From positions 62,001 to 126,000 of the forward strand of contig NZ_AUMH01000004.1 of the NCBI RefSeq assembly GCF_000430585.1: a stretch of 64,000 nt of DNA, in the 5' to 3' direction. Source of the stretch: Alicyclobacillus herbarius DSM 13609. GTDB lineage: Bacteria > Bacillota > Bacilli > Alicyclobacillales > Alicyclobacillaceae. Of this stretch, positions 52,835-61,414 are shown piece by piece. Made by a program: the position numbers and the translations under genes. Each line of letters opens with the position of its first letter. Position 1 is the first letter of the stretch. The notes beneath the pieces are model-generated. The model had not been told where the DNA came from, made no database searches, and saw only the letters and a program-made list of their open reading frames with translations.

Positions 52835-53030
52835 GGAAATCCCCCCACCATCGTTTCTCTATTGTGGAAATTATACCGGATTCGACACCGATTTTGGGAG
52901 CAAATTTCACGATCGTAGAACCACAAAGGAGGAATCGAGGCTGCTAGACCTGCACTTTGCTTCCAGACGGAAGTTTAGATAAGTTAAAGGGGACTTGGCA
53001 GGGTACTCAGGAAACCAGGAGGTGACCAGC

Positions 53031-53597
53031 ATGCACGATGTGGAGTTTCGCCCCTGGCGTTCAACCGATACAAAAACCATCTGGCAATCCGCATGCGAGG
53101 ACGCGGACTGGCCGATATCACCACAGACGCACTCAGCGTTTGTCCGTTGGCTGGAAGGCATGGAGGCATCCTGTACGCTTGGAGAAGGCCACTTAGAGGC
53201 GATTATGCATGCGCAGCGCCTGGCCGGTTTTTGGCTCCTGCACGCGGTACCACCTCATCACTTGGGTACGTTGGCGGACGTCAGCCGAGTGGTTGAAGGC
53301 GGCACATACCTGGTACCCGCAAGTCGCGGCCTGGGACTGAACCCGGTGGTCAAGAAGCGGATGTTGACGGTGGCGTTTACCAGCTGGGCCGCCGATTGGT
53401 GTGTGTTTGTCATTCCTTCCCGCAACCGGCGCGCCATTCGCGCTTTTCAACGCTTGCCTTGGCCATACGATTTGGAGACGCGCTCCCATAACGGGCGCTT
53501 TCGCACGCTCCTGTCCCGGCGGGAATGGGAAACGGGTAGCCCCTGCACGCTTGTCTCGATTCATCGTTCCGCCGTCCCACCGCCAGCCCATCGATAA
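53031..53597 (+). CDS. GNAT family acetyltransferase-like protein
   Basis: This 188-residue protein resembles RimJ-like N-acetyltransferases. Its acetyl-CoA segment region is GGTYLVPASRGLGLNPVVKKRMLTVAF, followed by CVFVIPSRNRRAIRAFQRL, the typical N-x-x-S/A-x-x-A-x-x-x-L pattern. The canonical Q/RxxGxG/A loop is degenerate (RGLGLNP), so activity is uncertain. The ATG at 53031 has AGGAGG 8 bases upstream. It stands alone, convergent with ccdA. Confidence 0.6.
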   Translation: MHDVEFRPWRSTDTKTIWQSACEDADWPISPQTHSAFVRWLEGMEASCTLGEGHLEAIMHAQRLAGFWLLHAVPPHHLGTLADVSRVVEGGTYLVPASRGLGLNPVVKKRMLTVAFTSWAADWCVFVIPSRNRRAIRAFQRLPWPYDLETRSHNGRFRTLLSRREWETGSPCTLVSIHRSAVPPPAHR

Positions 53598-53618
53598 GCC
53601 TCGATACACCGCCACCAG

Positions 53619-54329
53619 TCAGATGCCCTGAAACCCAGTCCACTGCACCAACCAAATCGTGAGTTCATGCAGCCGGTTGGTGGCCAGGAGCAGGCCCATG
53701 ACCACCAACAGGAAACCGCCCGCCTGTTGCAAGCGCTGACCGAAACGCGCCAGGCCGGACATTGAATCAAGAAGCACCGCACAGAGAAGAAATGGGACAC
53801 AAAAGCCCAATGCGTAGGCAATCATTAGCAGATTGCCGCGGGCGGGATGCGTCACCACCATGGTCAGGACCGCAGCCAGAACCGGCCCGACACAAGGGGT
53901 CCAACCACTGGCAAACACCACCCCAACCAGGGCGGATCCCACATACCCATACGGCTTCTGTGCAGGCAGTGCAAACCGTTTTTCGCGCATCAACCAAGAG
54001 ATACGAAGTACGCCGGCCATGAATAACCCCAGTACGATGATAAGGAGACCGCCGACAATTCGGATTTGCTCTTGATAGGCAATGAACCACCCGCCCACCG
54101 CGCTGGCCCCCCAGCCAAGCGCCACGAATAACGCCGACAACCCAACACAAAAACACAACGCGTGCAGCAGTGTACGCACGCGCATCGCCGTATCCACCCC
54201 CGTGCGCACGCGACCGCTGACGGACACCCCGCTCAGGTAGCCAAGGTAGGATGGAACGAGGGGCAGTGTGCACGGCGACAGAAACGACAGTACCCCTGCC
54301 GCGAAAGCGGCCCACAGCGGAATCGACAT
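53619..54329 (-). CDS. ccdA: Cytochrome c biogenesis protein CcdA
   Basis: CcdA carries electrons from thioredoxin across the membrane to reduce extracytoplasmic thiols, for cytochrome c maturation or spore synthesis. The 236-residue protein has six membrane helices, with the redox cysteines in SFLSPCTLPLVPSYLGYLSG (helix 1) and GWTPCVGPVL (helix 4). GGGAGGA lies 7 bases before the ATG. No resA/resB or thioredoxin-like partner is adjacent. It is divergent from an XRE gene. Confidence 0.94.
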   Translation of the reverse strand: MSIPLWAAFAAGVLSFLSPCTLPLVPSYLGYLSGVSVSGRVRTGVDTAMRVRTLLHALCFCVGLSALFVALGWGASAVGGWFIAYQEQIRIVGGLLIIVLGLFMAGVLRISWLMREKRFALPAQKPYGYVGSALVGVVFASGWTPCVGPVLAAVLTMVVTHPARGNLLMIAYALGFCVPFLLCAVLLDSMSGLARFGQRLQQAGGFLLVVMGLLLATNRLHELTIWLVQWTGFQGI

Positions 54330-54353
54330 CACAGATCCTCCCGCATTCTACAA

Positions 54354-54382
54354 TTGTGTACATCCGCGGATCTCGCTATAAT
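54354..54382 (+). promoter_or_regulatory. Promoter of XRE gene
   Basis: TTGTGT (54354-54359), a 17-base spacer and a perfect TATAAT (54377-54382) drive the regulator gene and lie in the ccdA/XRE divergent gap. Confidence 0.7.
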
Positions 54383-54385
54383 TCA

Positions 54386-54403
54386 GACCAGAAAAGTGTG
54401 GTC
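54386..54403. promoter_or_regulatory. Candidate autoregulatory operator
   Basis: GACCA and TGGTC flank eight bases directly at the predicted transcription start of the XRE gene. The dyad is short, and autoregulation is inference. Confidence 0.3.
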
Positions 54404-54423
54404 CGAAGGGGGCAAACACGGCG

Positions 54424-54915
54424 GTGTCCATCGGCGACAAGGCACGCAAGCTGCGTCTTGAGCACGGTATGACGCTGGAACAGGTTCACGAGCGGACGGG
54501 AATTTCCGTCAGCCACTTGAGTGCGATTGAAAACGGAACTCGTCCCAACCCTTCGTTTCGCAACGTCCTCAAACTGGCCCAGACTTACCAAGTCCCGGTC
54601 TGCTACTTCAGTGAGGATGGCCCGTGCGCCGCGCATCGGGATGCCGTGCCAAACCGCTTTGCCACCCCACAGGCGCCAGAGCCGGACGGATCGCCGCCAT
54701 CCCCAGGAATGCTGGCCCGCGATGACGCCTGGGCGCTCATCGCCTCGGAACAATCCGGTCCATACCTGGCTCTGGCTCGCCGGCTCATGGACGCCAACGC
54801 CCTATCCGAAGACACGTCCGAGGTGTTGCAGGTCATTGCCGAGTTCATCCGCGAGCAACGCCCGCCCCGCGAGCTGGAAACCAAACCTTCCGACTCCGAC
54901 AGCGATATTGGGTAA
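54424..54915 (+). CDS. XRE family regulator
   Basis: This 163-residue protein has an N-terminal helix-turn-helix (ARKLRLEHGMTLEQVHERTGISVSHLSAIENGTRPNPS). A proline-rich linker (APEPDGSPPSPG) and a helical C-terminal region ending in an acidic tail follow. The start is GTG, with AAGGGGG about 12 bases upstream. It may regulate itself or ccdA through the shared intergenic region. No effector domain is recognised. Confidence 0.85.
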   Translation: MSIGDKARKLRLEHGMTLEQVHERTGISVSHLSAIENGTRPNPSFRNVLKLAQTYQVPVCYFSEDGPCAAHRDAVPNRFATPQAPEPDGSPPSPGMLARDDAWALIASEQSGPYLALARRLMDANALSEDTSEVLQVIAEFIREQRPPRELETKPSDSDSDIG

Positions 54916-55007
54916 CCGCGGAAGGGACCGGATCCCTCCGGGTTCATCCCCGCTATCTCCCCGTTGCCGCCAACTGTGCCTCCGTTTTCGTCGTAGAGTG
55001 ACGAAAG

Positions 55008-56054
55008 CTATGGCTTTTTCAGGAACGCGCGTGTGCGGCGCGCATCCGCGTTCGCCGCTTGATCCGGGTATAACAGCTGGTTGGCCAGCGCCTGCCGGTC
55101 TACCTCTTCTGCCCGCAGCCGTTCATCGGCCAGGAAGAGCCGCCCATCGGCGCGTCTCTTGACGTAAACGGAGGCGGTAAACGGGAATACCCGGTCATAG
55201 CGATACGTGGCGTCCGCCATCGTGACAAGGATCCCGCCCGCAAGGGGGGTCTCCGTCCAGATCAGGTGGCGCGCAAACCAACGAAAGACTTGCCCCACTC
55301 GACTCCGCTTGAGTGCCAACGCCAAGGCTTCGCTCGGCTCTGTCTGCCGCCAAACGACCTCAGGCCGACGAGCTCCACCGTTGGTCAGACGCCCGGCCTC
55401 CAGTTCGCTTCCGCGTTGTACTACGTAGTTCCAGAGCCAAGGCATGGGTCCCGGCAACACGCTGATGTGTCTTGCATCCGGGTACGCGCGGTGCATGCGC
55501 TCATACAACCAACCGGTGTGCAAACAGCGCACGGCGATGTACAAACAGGCGATGCCCCCACAGACAAACACGGCCTTCGCCGGCGACCACCCGCGTACAA
55601 CCAACGCAATACCCGCAAATCCACACAGCAGGAGCACCAGGTCCACGATGAACAAACAGTCCATGGCTAATCTACGTTTGGAAAACGGCCACAATGCCTG
55701 TGTCCCGTAGGAGGTGAGGACGTCAAGTCCCACATGGACGAGGACACCGCACAGGGCCAATAGATAAAAAAGCCCCATATGGCCGGGCCAGAAAAGCGAT
55801 AACACCAACGCCACCAACAATGGCCAGAGGAACCAGGCGGGGACGCTGTGTGAGAGCGCCCGGTGCTGGCGCAGGTATGCCACGGGGCCGCGAAAAACGC
55901 GGACCGCATAATCAAAATCGGGCGCTTCAGAACCTACCACCGCGGCCAAACACGCCCCGGTCGCCACATCCCCCGTCAGGGCCGTATGCCCGCTGACTGC
56001 CGTCCAGAGACCATAAATCCCCAATCCGCACAGGGCGTGTGTGACATTGTCCAA
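55008..56054 (-). CDS. YdjM/YfhO-like membrane metal-dependent hydrolase
   Basis: This 348-residue protein has an N-terminal membrane domain of the DUF457/YdjM type. MDNVTHALCGLGIYG opens it, GSEAPDFDYAVRVFRGPVAYLRQHRALSHS carries the Asp and His metal ligands, and HVGLDVLTSYGTQALWPFS follows. The C-terminal part (from about residue 210) is soluble. Such proteins are predicted phosphatases or hydrolases at the membrane; the substrate is unknown. It is divergent from the coiled-coil gene, with 169 bases between. Confidence 0.88.
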   Translation of the reverse strand: MDNVTHALCGLGIYGLWTAVSGHTALTGDVATGACLAAVVGSEAPDFDYAVRVFRGPVAYLRQHRALSHSVPAWFLWPLLVALVLSLFWPGHMGLFYLLALCGVLVHVGLDVLTSYGTQALWPFSKRRLAMDCLFIVDLVLLLCGFAGIALVVRGWSPAKAVFVCGGIACLYIAVRCLHTGWLYERMHRAYPDARHISVLPGPMPWLWNYVVQRGSELEAGRLTNGGARRPEVVWRQTEPSEALALALKRSRVGQVFRWFARHLIWTETPLAGGILVTMADATYRYDRVFPFTASVYVKRRADGRLFLADERLRAEEVDRQALANQLLYPDQAANADARRTRAFLKKP

Positions 56055-56223
56055 GCCAACTCCCCCTCGATAGCTCCCCCGTCAAAAGACTCAAAGTTGA
56101 TTTCAATTATAAAGAAAATCCCTTTGCATCGCATAACCCATCCGTAAAGGATGTCAAAGTCTTCTGTACGCCATGGACGAGACTCGGACACTACGATATG
56201 CTTTGAACAGTGAGGTGGTATGA

Positions 56224-56562
56224 GTGGCCGGTCAGAATGAACAGCTGGAGCGAATTGGAAACCTCGTCACCCAGCTCATCGGTAACGTCGGCAGCATGCG
56301 CGCGGAGATGAACAAGAGTATAAACGCCCTCCGTACGGAGATGAATGAAAGTATAGGCACCCTTCGTACGGAGATGAATGAACGGTTTAAGAGAGTCGAC
56401 AAGCGGCTGGAGGCGATGGATGGCCGCTTGGGGCGAATGGAGCGACGCCAGGAGAACCTGGAGGGACAGCTGCTGTTGTTAAACCAACGATTGGATTTTC
56501 AACTGCAACGGATTGCGAAAACCGAGGAAGAAGTACACCTTCTGAAGGGGACGCGCACCTAA
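56224..56562 (+). CDS. Coiled-coil protein with 11-residue repeats
   Basis: This 112-residue protein is helical throughout with no cysteine. From residue about 25, tandem 11-residue units recur (MRAEMNKSINA, LRTEMNESIGT, LRTEMNERFKR), then heptad-like sequence follows. The DNA shows the same 33-base units at about 56296, 56329 and 56362, so it grew by recent duplication. GAGGTGG lies 5 bases before the GTG start. No enzyme motif is seen; phage-like or cell-envelope coiled-coil families look similar. Confidence 0.7.
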   Translation: MAGQNEQLERIGNLVTQLIGNVGSMRAEMNKSINALRTEMNESIGTLRTEMNERFKRVDKRLEAMDGRLGRMERRQENLEGQLLLLNQRLDFQLQRIAKTEEEVHLLKGTRT

Positions 56563-56660
56563 ACCTCAGGTCATTTGAACGTCCCCTTCACTCCAGGAGC
56601 ATCTCAGTCAGACCAAGTCGTAGGTCGTTGAGCCTCACCGCCAGGTGACATCTCACATGG

Positions 56661-57788
56661 TCAAGCATGTACGGATATAACGCCAAAGACCGCCAATCCT
56701 ACGGGTATCCCAATGATGATAGCAATCAGGAGCCAGGCAGTCGGATGCGCCATGTTCAGCGTCCACCCTACACCAAACCGCTTGGGAACAAATACGGCCG
56801 GATCGTTCCGGTTGAAGTAAATCACCCCAGCCAACCATTGCTGATCATCGTTGTAAATCACCAAGGGAGCGGCTGGACGGTCAACTCCGTCGCCGGCAAG
56901 CCCTGAGGAACGACGAGCCCTCACCGCAGCCCGATAAGTGATCATGAGAAACCCGACAACCGCTGCCAACGGTAAGACCAAGGCAATATTGGAAATCCAT
57001 TTGGACTGTCCAGCACCGTGGGTGATAACCCACTCCATCCCGAAAAAGACGGCGTTGATACAGGCGGTCAACAACCAAAGCCCAGACAGCAAAGTACGGT
57101 TAAGCTGCCACTCGCGGCGGGGCGCATCCGGATTTGAGGCGTCCCTGCGCAGCGGCGCCCGTTGAATCAACATTGCCATTCCGCCAATTAACAACGTGAG
57201 ACCAAGGGAAATCCACACGGGAGTAAACACCGTGGTCACCGTCTTTGGTGCCCAAGCGTCAGGACGACCGTGCAAGTCAAAATGAACCGGCAGGATACCC
57301 GGCAAGTGTGGGTACGACACCCCCGCCAGCAACGCTGACACTGCTACGATTCCCCAAGAAGGGATAGCCCAAGCGAAATGAAGGTGCGGTCGACGCGAAG
57401 GGAGCCAATCGGTATCTACCACAAACCGTTGACGTTGTCCTTCATACCATTGCTGGCGCCGCTTCACCTGCTTGACAGAGGAATGGCAGAGTAGATAGAC
57501 AAGAAACTGCCCAACCAGTGCAAGGAGCGGCCCATAGAGGAGCATCGACAAGGTCGCTGTACGTGTCCAAGCCGAGATCAGCCCGTACAGAACGATGCCG
57601 GCGAATCCAAATACCGACAGACCCAGCCAATATAGGTGCCGAATGCGCACCAATTCAGGCTGACGCAAACAATTTTCCGGTACCCGCACCCCGAATACGA
57701 GGGTCGGATCTGTCATCAGCGGAACCATAGCCGCGGCCACGGTAATCAATACCACCAAACTCGAGCCGTATACCCATTCAAACCCCAT
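56661..57788 (-). CDS. DUF1648/DUF5808 membrane protein
   Basis: This 375-residue membrane protein has about eight helices. The central segment YPHLPGILPVHFDLHGRPDAWAPK is the DUF1648 hallmark. Near the C-terminus, WLAGVIYFNRNDPAVFVPKRFGVGWTLNMAHP matches DUF5808. Such proteins are commonly found beside a small GntR regulator, as here: the ATG lies three bases after the GntR stop. The function of the family is unknown; a role in envelope stress has been suggested for SdpI-like relatives. Confidence 0.85.
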   Translation of the reverse strand: MGFEWVYGSSLVVLITVAAAMVPLMTDPTLVFGVRVPENCLRQPELVRIRHLYWLGLSVFGFAGIVLYGLISAWTRTATLSMLLYGPLLALVGQFLVYLLCHSSVKQVKRRQQWYEGQRQRFVVDTDWLPSRRPHLHFAWAIPSWGIVAVSALLAGVSYPHLPGILPVHFDLHGRPDAWAPKTVTTVFTPVWISLGLTLLIGGMAMLIQRAPLRRDASNPDAPRREWQLNRTLLSGLWLLTACINAVFFGMEWVITHGAGQSKWISNIALVLPLAAVVGFLMITYRAAVRARRSSGLAGDGVDRPAAPLVIYNDDQQWLAGVIYFNRNDPAVFVPKRFGVGWTLNMAHPTAWLLIAIIIGIPVGLAVFGVISVHA

Positions 57789-57791
57789 CGT

Positions 57792-58205
57792 TTATCCCTC
57801 CTGTGCCCCGTCTTCCGCGTTGCACGGGACTACACTGGACCATCCAAACTCGTTGAGCACAGCCTGGAATGCAGCCTGAATTCGGTCGGGCGGTACACCC
57901 TTTGCCACGGCCTCCGCGAGAACCAGGCGCAGCCTCTGTTCCCACGCGGCCACGTCTGCGTCGGAGGATTGGGTATGCACGACACCCCCCGCCTTGCGCG
58001 ACAATCGAATGAATCCCTCCTGGCGCAAGAGGTCGTAAGCTTTGTTGACCGTGTGGAAGTGGATTCCAAACTCGGCTGCCAATTCGCGAATCGGCGGCAA
58101 GCTATCCCCATCACCGAGCGCGCCGGTGGCAATGGCAAGGACAATTTGATCCCGAATCTGCTGATAGAGAGGCTGTTCGCCGTTCAAATCGAGGCTCATT
58201 CGCAT
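57792..58205 (-). CDS. GntR family regulator (YtrA/YhcF type)
   Basis: This 137-residue short GntR regulator has the winged helix in its first 75 residues (LYQQIRDQIVLAIATGALGDGDSLPPIRELAAEFGIHFHTVNKAYDLLRQEGFIRL). A brief C-terminal helix pair follows, with no large effector domain. It is cotranscribed with the DUF1648 gene, and a 25-bp palindrome over its promoter is the probable operator. Confidence 0.92.
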   Translation of the reverse strand: MRMSLDLNGEQPLYQQIRDQIVLAIATGALGDGDSLPPIRELAAEFGIHFHTVNKAYDLLRQEGFIRLSRKAGGVVHTQSSDADVAAWEQRLRLVLAEAVAKGVPPDRIQAAFQAVLNEFGWSSVVPCNAEDGAQEG

Positions 58206-58220
58206 CGTTCATCCGCCCTA

Positions 58221-58245
58221 TTTGTTATATATCAACTATAACAAA
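58221..58245. promoter_or_regulatory. Palindromic operator of the GntR-DUF1648 operon
   Basis: TTTGTTATA and TATAACAAA form a perfect 9-bp inverted repeat around seven bases. It overlaps a minus-strand promoter (TTGAAT at 58250-58255, an 18-base spacer, TATATA at 58226-58231). It lies 16 bases upstream of the gntR start, the expected place for autorepression. Confidence 0.7.
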
Positions 58246-58255
58246 TGTAATTCAA

Positions 58256-58740
58256 ACACGCCGGGCTGTCAAGGAGACGTTCGCACAAGATGATTGCGTT
58301 TCGATACATTTCATCGTGTGGGTTGAAAACGGTTCATTCGTGTAGTGAGTAACGGTGATACAGGGATTGGCTACTTTCATATCGAATACTTCGGTGAGGT
58401 GAACGCAATGTAAATGTCAGGGTATTATAACTAACTTCGAAAAGAAACCCGATTACATGTTGTTCCGAAACATCTCCTCGAGTGTTTGGTGGCGAGGAAT
58501 TTCGATAGAGTTACCGTGAGGAGATATAACCAGGTTGCGTACATCAATTTTGTGTTGGAGTGCATCGTGAAGGGTGGAAAACTTCACATGAACGAGGGAT
58601 TTCGCTCAGTAGTGACCCTGACAAACAACGGGGCTGTCCCTCAGTGCTTCAGCACTTTTGGGACAGCCCCTTGGTCATAGATCCTCTACCACGATTTCGA
58701 GGCAACCCAACCTAGCCCTTTGTCTCTTTTCCAGGACTGG
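58256..58740. other. AT-richer gene-free stretch with cre-like site
   Basis: No convincing gene lies in this 485-base gap. It is visibly richer in A and T than its surroundings. It holds a cre-like sequence TTGAAAACGGTTCAT at 58323-58337 (one mismatch to WTGNAANCGNWNNCW) with no obvious target gene. Toward its end lies the nested palindrome given separately. Confidence 0.4.
58630..58670. repeat. Nested palindrome, IS-end or terminator-like
   Basis: GGGGCTGTCCC (58630-58640) and GGGACAGCCCC (58660-58670) are perfect 11-bp arms. Within them AGTGCT (58643-58648) and AGCACT (58651-58656) pair around TC. GGGGCTGTCCCAAAAGT-type strings resemble terminal repeats of some transposons. It could be a solo mini-element or act as a bidirectional terminator 70 bases beyond the methyltransferase stop. 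Confidence 0.6.
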
Positions 58741-59829
58741 CTAACGCACTTGTGCGATGATGCCGTTGTGCGCCTTGATGACCCCGTGGCGAACAATGTT
58801 CAACCCGTTTTCGTACAGGTACAGGCCCATCTGCTGGACGGTCATCAGCTCCCGATAGGTGTAGTTCATCGCCTCTGCCATCACGTGGTAAAACATGCGC
58901 GTCTTCCAGTGGTAGCGGGGTGTGGTCAAAATCGCATAACCGCCCGGTTTCAAAAACTGACGGTGCCAGTCGATGGCCTCCGGTTTGTATTCGTCAGGGA
59001 AGTGCTCAATCAGACCGACACTGAGGACAATATCGAACTCGTGTCGAAACGGTAAATCGCGAATGTCACTCACGAGAAAAGACAAGTTCATCTCCGAGCG
59101 ATACCAAACCCCGGGCCCTCCGGTGTTGGGGTTTGTGCCAAGGAACGGGTACGTGTCCGGAAACTTTCCAAACCGGTCTGTGGCGCAGAATGCGTCATAA
59201 TCGACCAACACCGCTTCCCCGCCAGGGTACATCGCATACAACTGCATCGCCTCGTAGCCGTCTGCGGCACCGAGAAACAGGATACGCGGGCGGGAAACGT
59301 CGAGGCCGCGAAACAGAGCCCGCTTCCCGCGCGGATCCCAGATGGCATCCTGGATTCGGTGCGCAAGGTTCCAAATCGAAAGCTGCTCCAACTCCCGCAC
59401 CGCTGCCATGGCACGGGCCGCATTCAACCGCCCCATGCCACGCAGAGCCTCGGCCGCCAGACGCCGCCGCTCACGAGGGACGTCCTTTATAAACCAGGAA
59501 TGAAAGGAACGGTTGAACATCTCCCAGGAGACTTTGACGGGCATCGTATCCCCGTGCTCTTCCTGCCATAGACGGCGGCCCTCGGCATAGTTCTCCACGC
59601 GAAACGGGCGGCCGACGTCCTCCCACCTTAAAAGCGACCAGTCCTTTACCAGGTCATCGTCGATAAAATCGTCCAAATCCGCCTCACACGGATGGCGTAA
59701 ATCCATGCGGTAGTTTCCGGTCAGCTGAGTCCACCCTAACGGATGATCCGGTCGTCGCCACCCCGAATTCGCTTCCACCTCCGGCGCGACCCGCTGAACC
59801 TGCTCATCCGGCAACTGCATCACCATCAT
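58741..59829 (-). CDS. SAM-dependent methyltransferase-like protein
   Basis: This 362-residue protein has a Rossmann methyltransferase domain in its C-terminal half. RILFLGAADGYEAMQLYAMYPGGEAVLVDYD corresponds to motif I and the acidic loop, and FDIVLSVGLIEHFPDEYKPEAIDWHRQFLKPGGYAILTTP to motifs II-III. The glycine loop (LGAADGYE) deviates from GxGxG. The first 165 residues are charged and helical and match no family I know. The substrate is unknown. A TATAAT-like -10 lies at 59901-59906 on this strand. Confidence 0.75.
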   Translation of the reverse strand: MMVMQLPDEQVQRVAPEVEANSGWRRPDHPLGWTQLTGNYRMDLRHPCEADLDDFIDDDLVKDWSLLRWEDVGRPFRVENYAEGRRLWQEEHGDTMPVKVSWEMFNRSFHSWFIKDVPRERRRLAAEALRGMGRLNAARAMAAVRELEQLSIWNLAHRIQDAIWDPRGKRALFRGLDVSRPRILFLGAADGYEAMQLYAMYPGGEAVLVDYDAFCATDRFGKFPDTYPFLGTNPNTGGPGVWYRSEMNLSFLVSDIRDLPFRHEFDIVLSVGLIEHFPDEYKPEAIDWHRQFLKPGGYAILTTPRYHWKTRMFYHVMAEAMNYTYRELMTVQQMGLYLYENGLNIVRHGVIKAHNGIIAQVR

Positions 59830-60074
59830 CGGATACCCCCGTCCGTCGCAGGTTATGGATTGGCTCGACTCCGGCCAATCAACAAGTTGAAGATTCCGAT
59901 ATTATAAGTTGCGTTCTACTCCTGAGGAAACCCTACACCGCCGTTTTCTTCAGTGTACGCGACACCACCCGGTCGTGCAATGCAGAACCAGGTCTGCACG
60001 TCGCCTTAATTCGAACCTATGACAATATCAGGTTGCCCCGTGGTGACGTGACAAGCCTCATCACCTCAGAAATC

Positions 60075-61085
60075 TCATCCCGTGTAGGGCTTCATCGCGG
60101 CCGCCATGCGAATCGCGGTGGCCAGCGGCTGCCGGCAGACGGAATACGTCTGGACATCAAACAGTAGGTTTCGACGCAGCCAGGCCACAGTGACGTCCGT
60201 TTCCTGCCGTTGCTGGTGAACAAGGATTTCGCCCGTGTCTTTGGGCACCGGCAGGAAGTATTGGTTGAGCAAAGCCACCACCTGAGCGGCCGTATCGGTC
60301 GGAGCCGCGGTAGTGTTTTCCCGCGTGACAAGGATCTGCCAGCGTCCTTCCGACCACCCCACACGCCCAATGCGCCTATCGGGATCGACCGCGGCTTTGC
60401 CTGCGAGACCGCCCCCCAACGCAACCGAACTAACCTCCCCTGGCACACGCCTCGCATCGCCCCAATCGTTCCAAAGCCCCTGCTCTGCCTCACTAAACGA
60501 ATCGTACCGCCCCCCGCCAAAGGCGGCCAAGCGGCCCTGCGGAGAGGAGAGCTGCACAGTGTACGCGTGGAGCAACCCCGGCCGTCCGTTTACCGGCCCC
60601 GCTGTCTCGATGTCGTGATAGAACAATGTGGTCGATCCGTTCGCACTCACGGGAAACACGGCTGGGGCCCAGGCACCGTCTTTCGTGGCAGGCGACAGGC
60701 CATCCATCGCCATCCGGATGATTTTCGGAAACGCATCCGTCGGCTGAGACCCAGTAGACAAACCGCCCTGCGTCGAACCCTGTGTACCCGTGCCGGAGGT
60801 ACCTGTACCACCTGCGGACGAATGGCCGCTAGTCCCGTTGCCTATAGCCCCCTGGTCTTTGCTCGATGTCGCGCTCGAGGTCTGCCCCACGTCACCCGTG
60901 CTGTTTTGTCCCTGCCCAGTGCTCGTCCCGTTGCTGGACGGGGTTGTGTGAGATCCGCTATGTCCTTCACCGCTATGCCCTTCACCACTATATGATCCGC
61001 TGCCCAACAAACCTGCACACCCGGACAGCATCAAGGCTACCCCTGCCACCAAGACGCTGATGCACCTGCGCCAGGATTTCCCCAT
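60075..61085 (-). CDS. Lipoprotein with Ser/Gly/Thr-rich linker, hypothetical
   Basis: This 336-residue protein has a signal peptide and lipobox LSGC at about residues 20-23. A low-complexity tether of about 95 residues rich in G, S and T follows, including SGEGH repeated twice. A folded domain of about 210 residues of unknown family then runs to the end (TDAFPKIIRMAMDGLSPA onward). It is expected on the outer face of the cytoplasmic membrane. The ATG at 61085 is preferred over one 15 bases earlier because GAGG lies upstream. It could be a sporulation or envelope protein; nothing decides. Confidence 0.75.
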   Translation of the reverse strand: MGKSWRRCISVLVAGVALMLSGCAGLLGSGSYSGEGHSGEGHSGSHTTPSSNGTSTGQGQNSTGDVGQTSSATSSKDQGAIGNGTSGHSSAGGTGTSGTGTQGSTQGGLSTGSQPTDAFPKIIRMAMDGLSPATKDGAWAPAVFPVSANGSTTLFYHDIETAGPVNGRPGLLHAYTVQLSSPQGRLAAFGGGRYDSFSEAEQGLWNDWGDARRVPGEVSSVALGGGLAGKAAVDPDRRIGRVGWSEGRWQILVTRENTTAAPTDTAAQVVALLNQYFLPVPKDTGEILVHQQRQETDVTVAWLRRNLLFDVQTYSVCRQPLATAIRMAAAMKPYTG

Positions 61086-61414
61086 ACTGCGTCGCCTCAC
61101 TTTTTCGGCTGAGCTTCTGTTGACTTTGACGACGCCAGCGGGTACTCTGTTGCAAATTCCGACGCGTTTAGGTGTTTAACCGATAAGCCGGCGGTGTTCT
61201 TTGCCACGCCAGAACGGCGATTTCGGACGGTGAGACCTTGATCACCTGGAATAACGGACACAGGCCTGTAGAGTATTTTTATACGCACCGCGCATGCTAT
61301 AAGAAGATCGACGTGTTGGTGATATGGTGTATAATGGACGAGGTCCCCACGTGGGCGTTCGCTTTATCATACTGACATGATTCGTACGGAATCCACATTG
61401 AGGAGGAACCCGGT

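Noticed and set aside
54916-55007. A terminator between the XRE gene and the YdjM-like gene.
   Set aside because: The GGAAGGGA/TCCCTCC pairing is weak and has no T-run.
58486-58680. A 64-codon frame ending over the palindrome.
   Set aside because: Its C-terminal residues are simply the translation of the repeat, and there is no SD.
61097-61288. A 63-codon frame just upstream of the lipoprotein gene.
   Set aside because: It begins at GTG with no SD and shows no recognisable features; a leader peptide cannot be excluded but is not supported.
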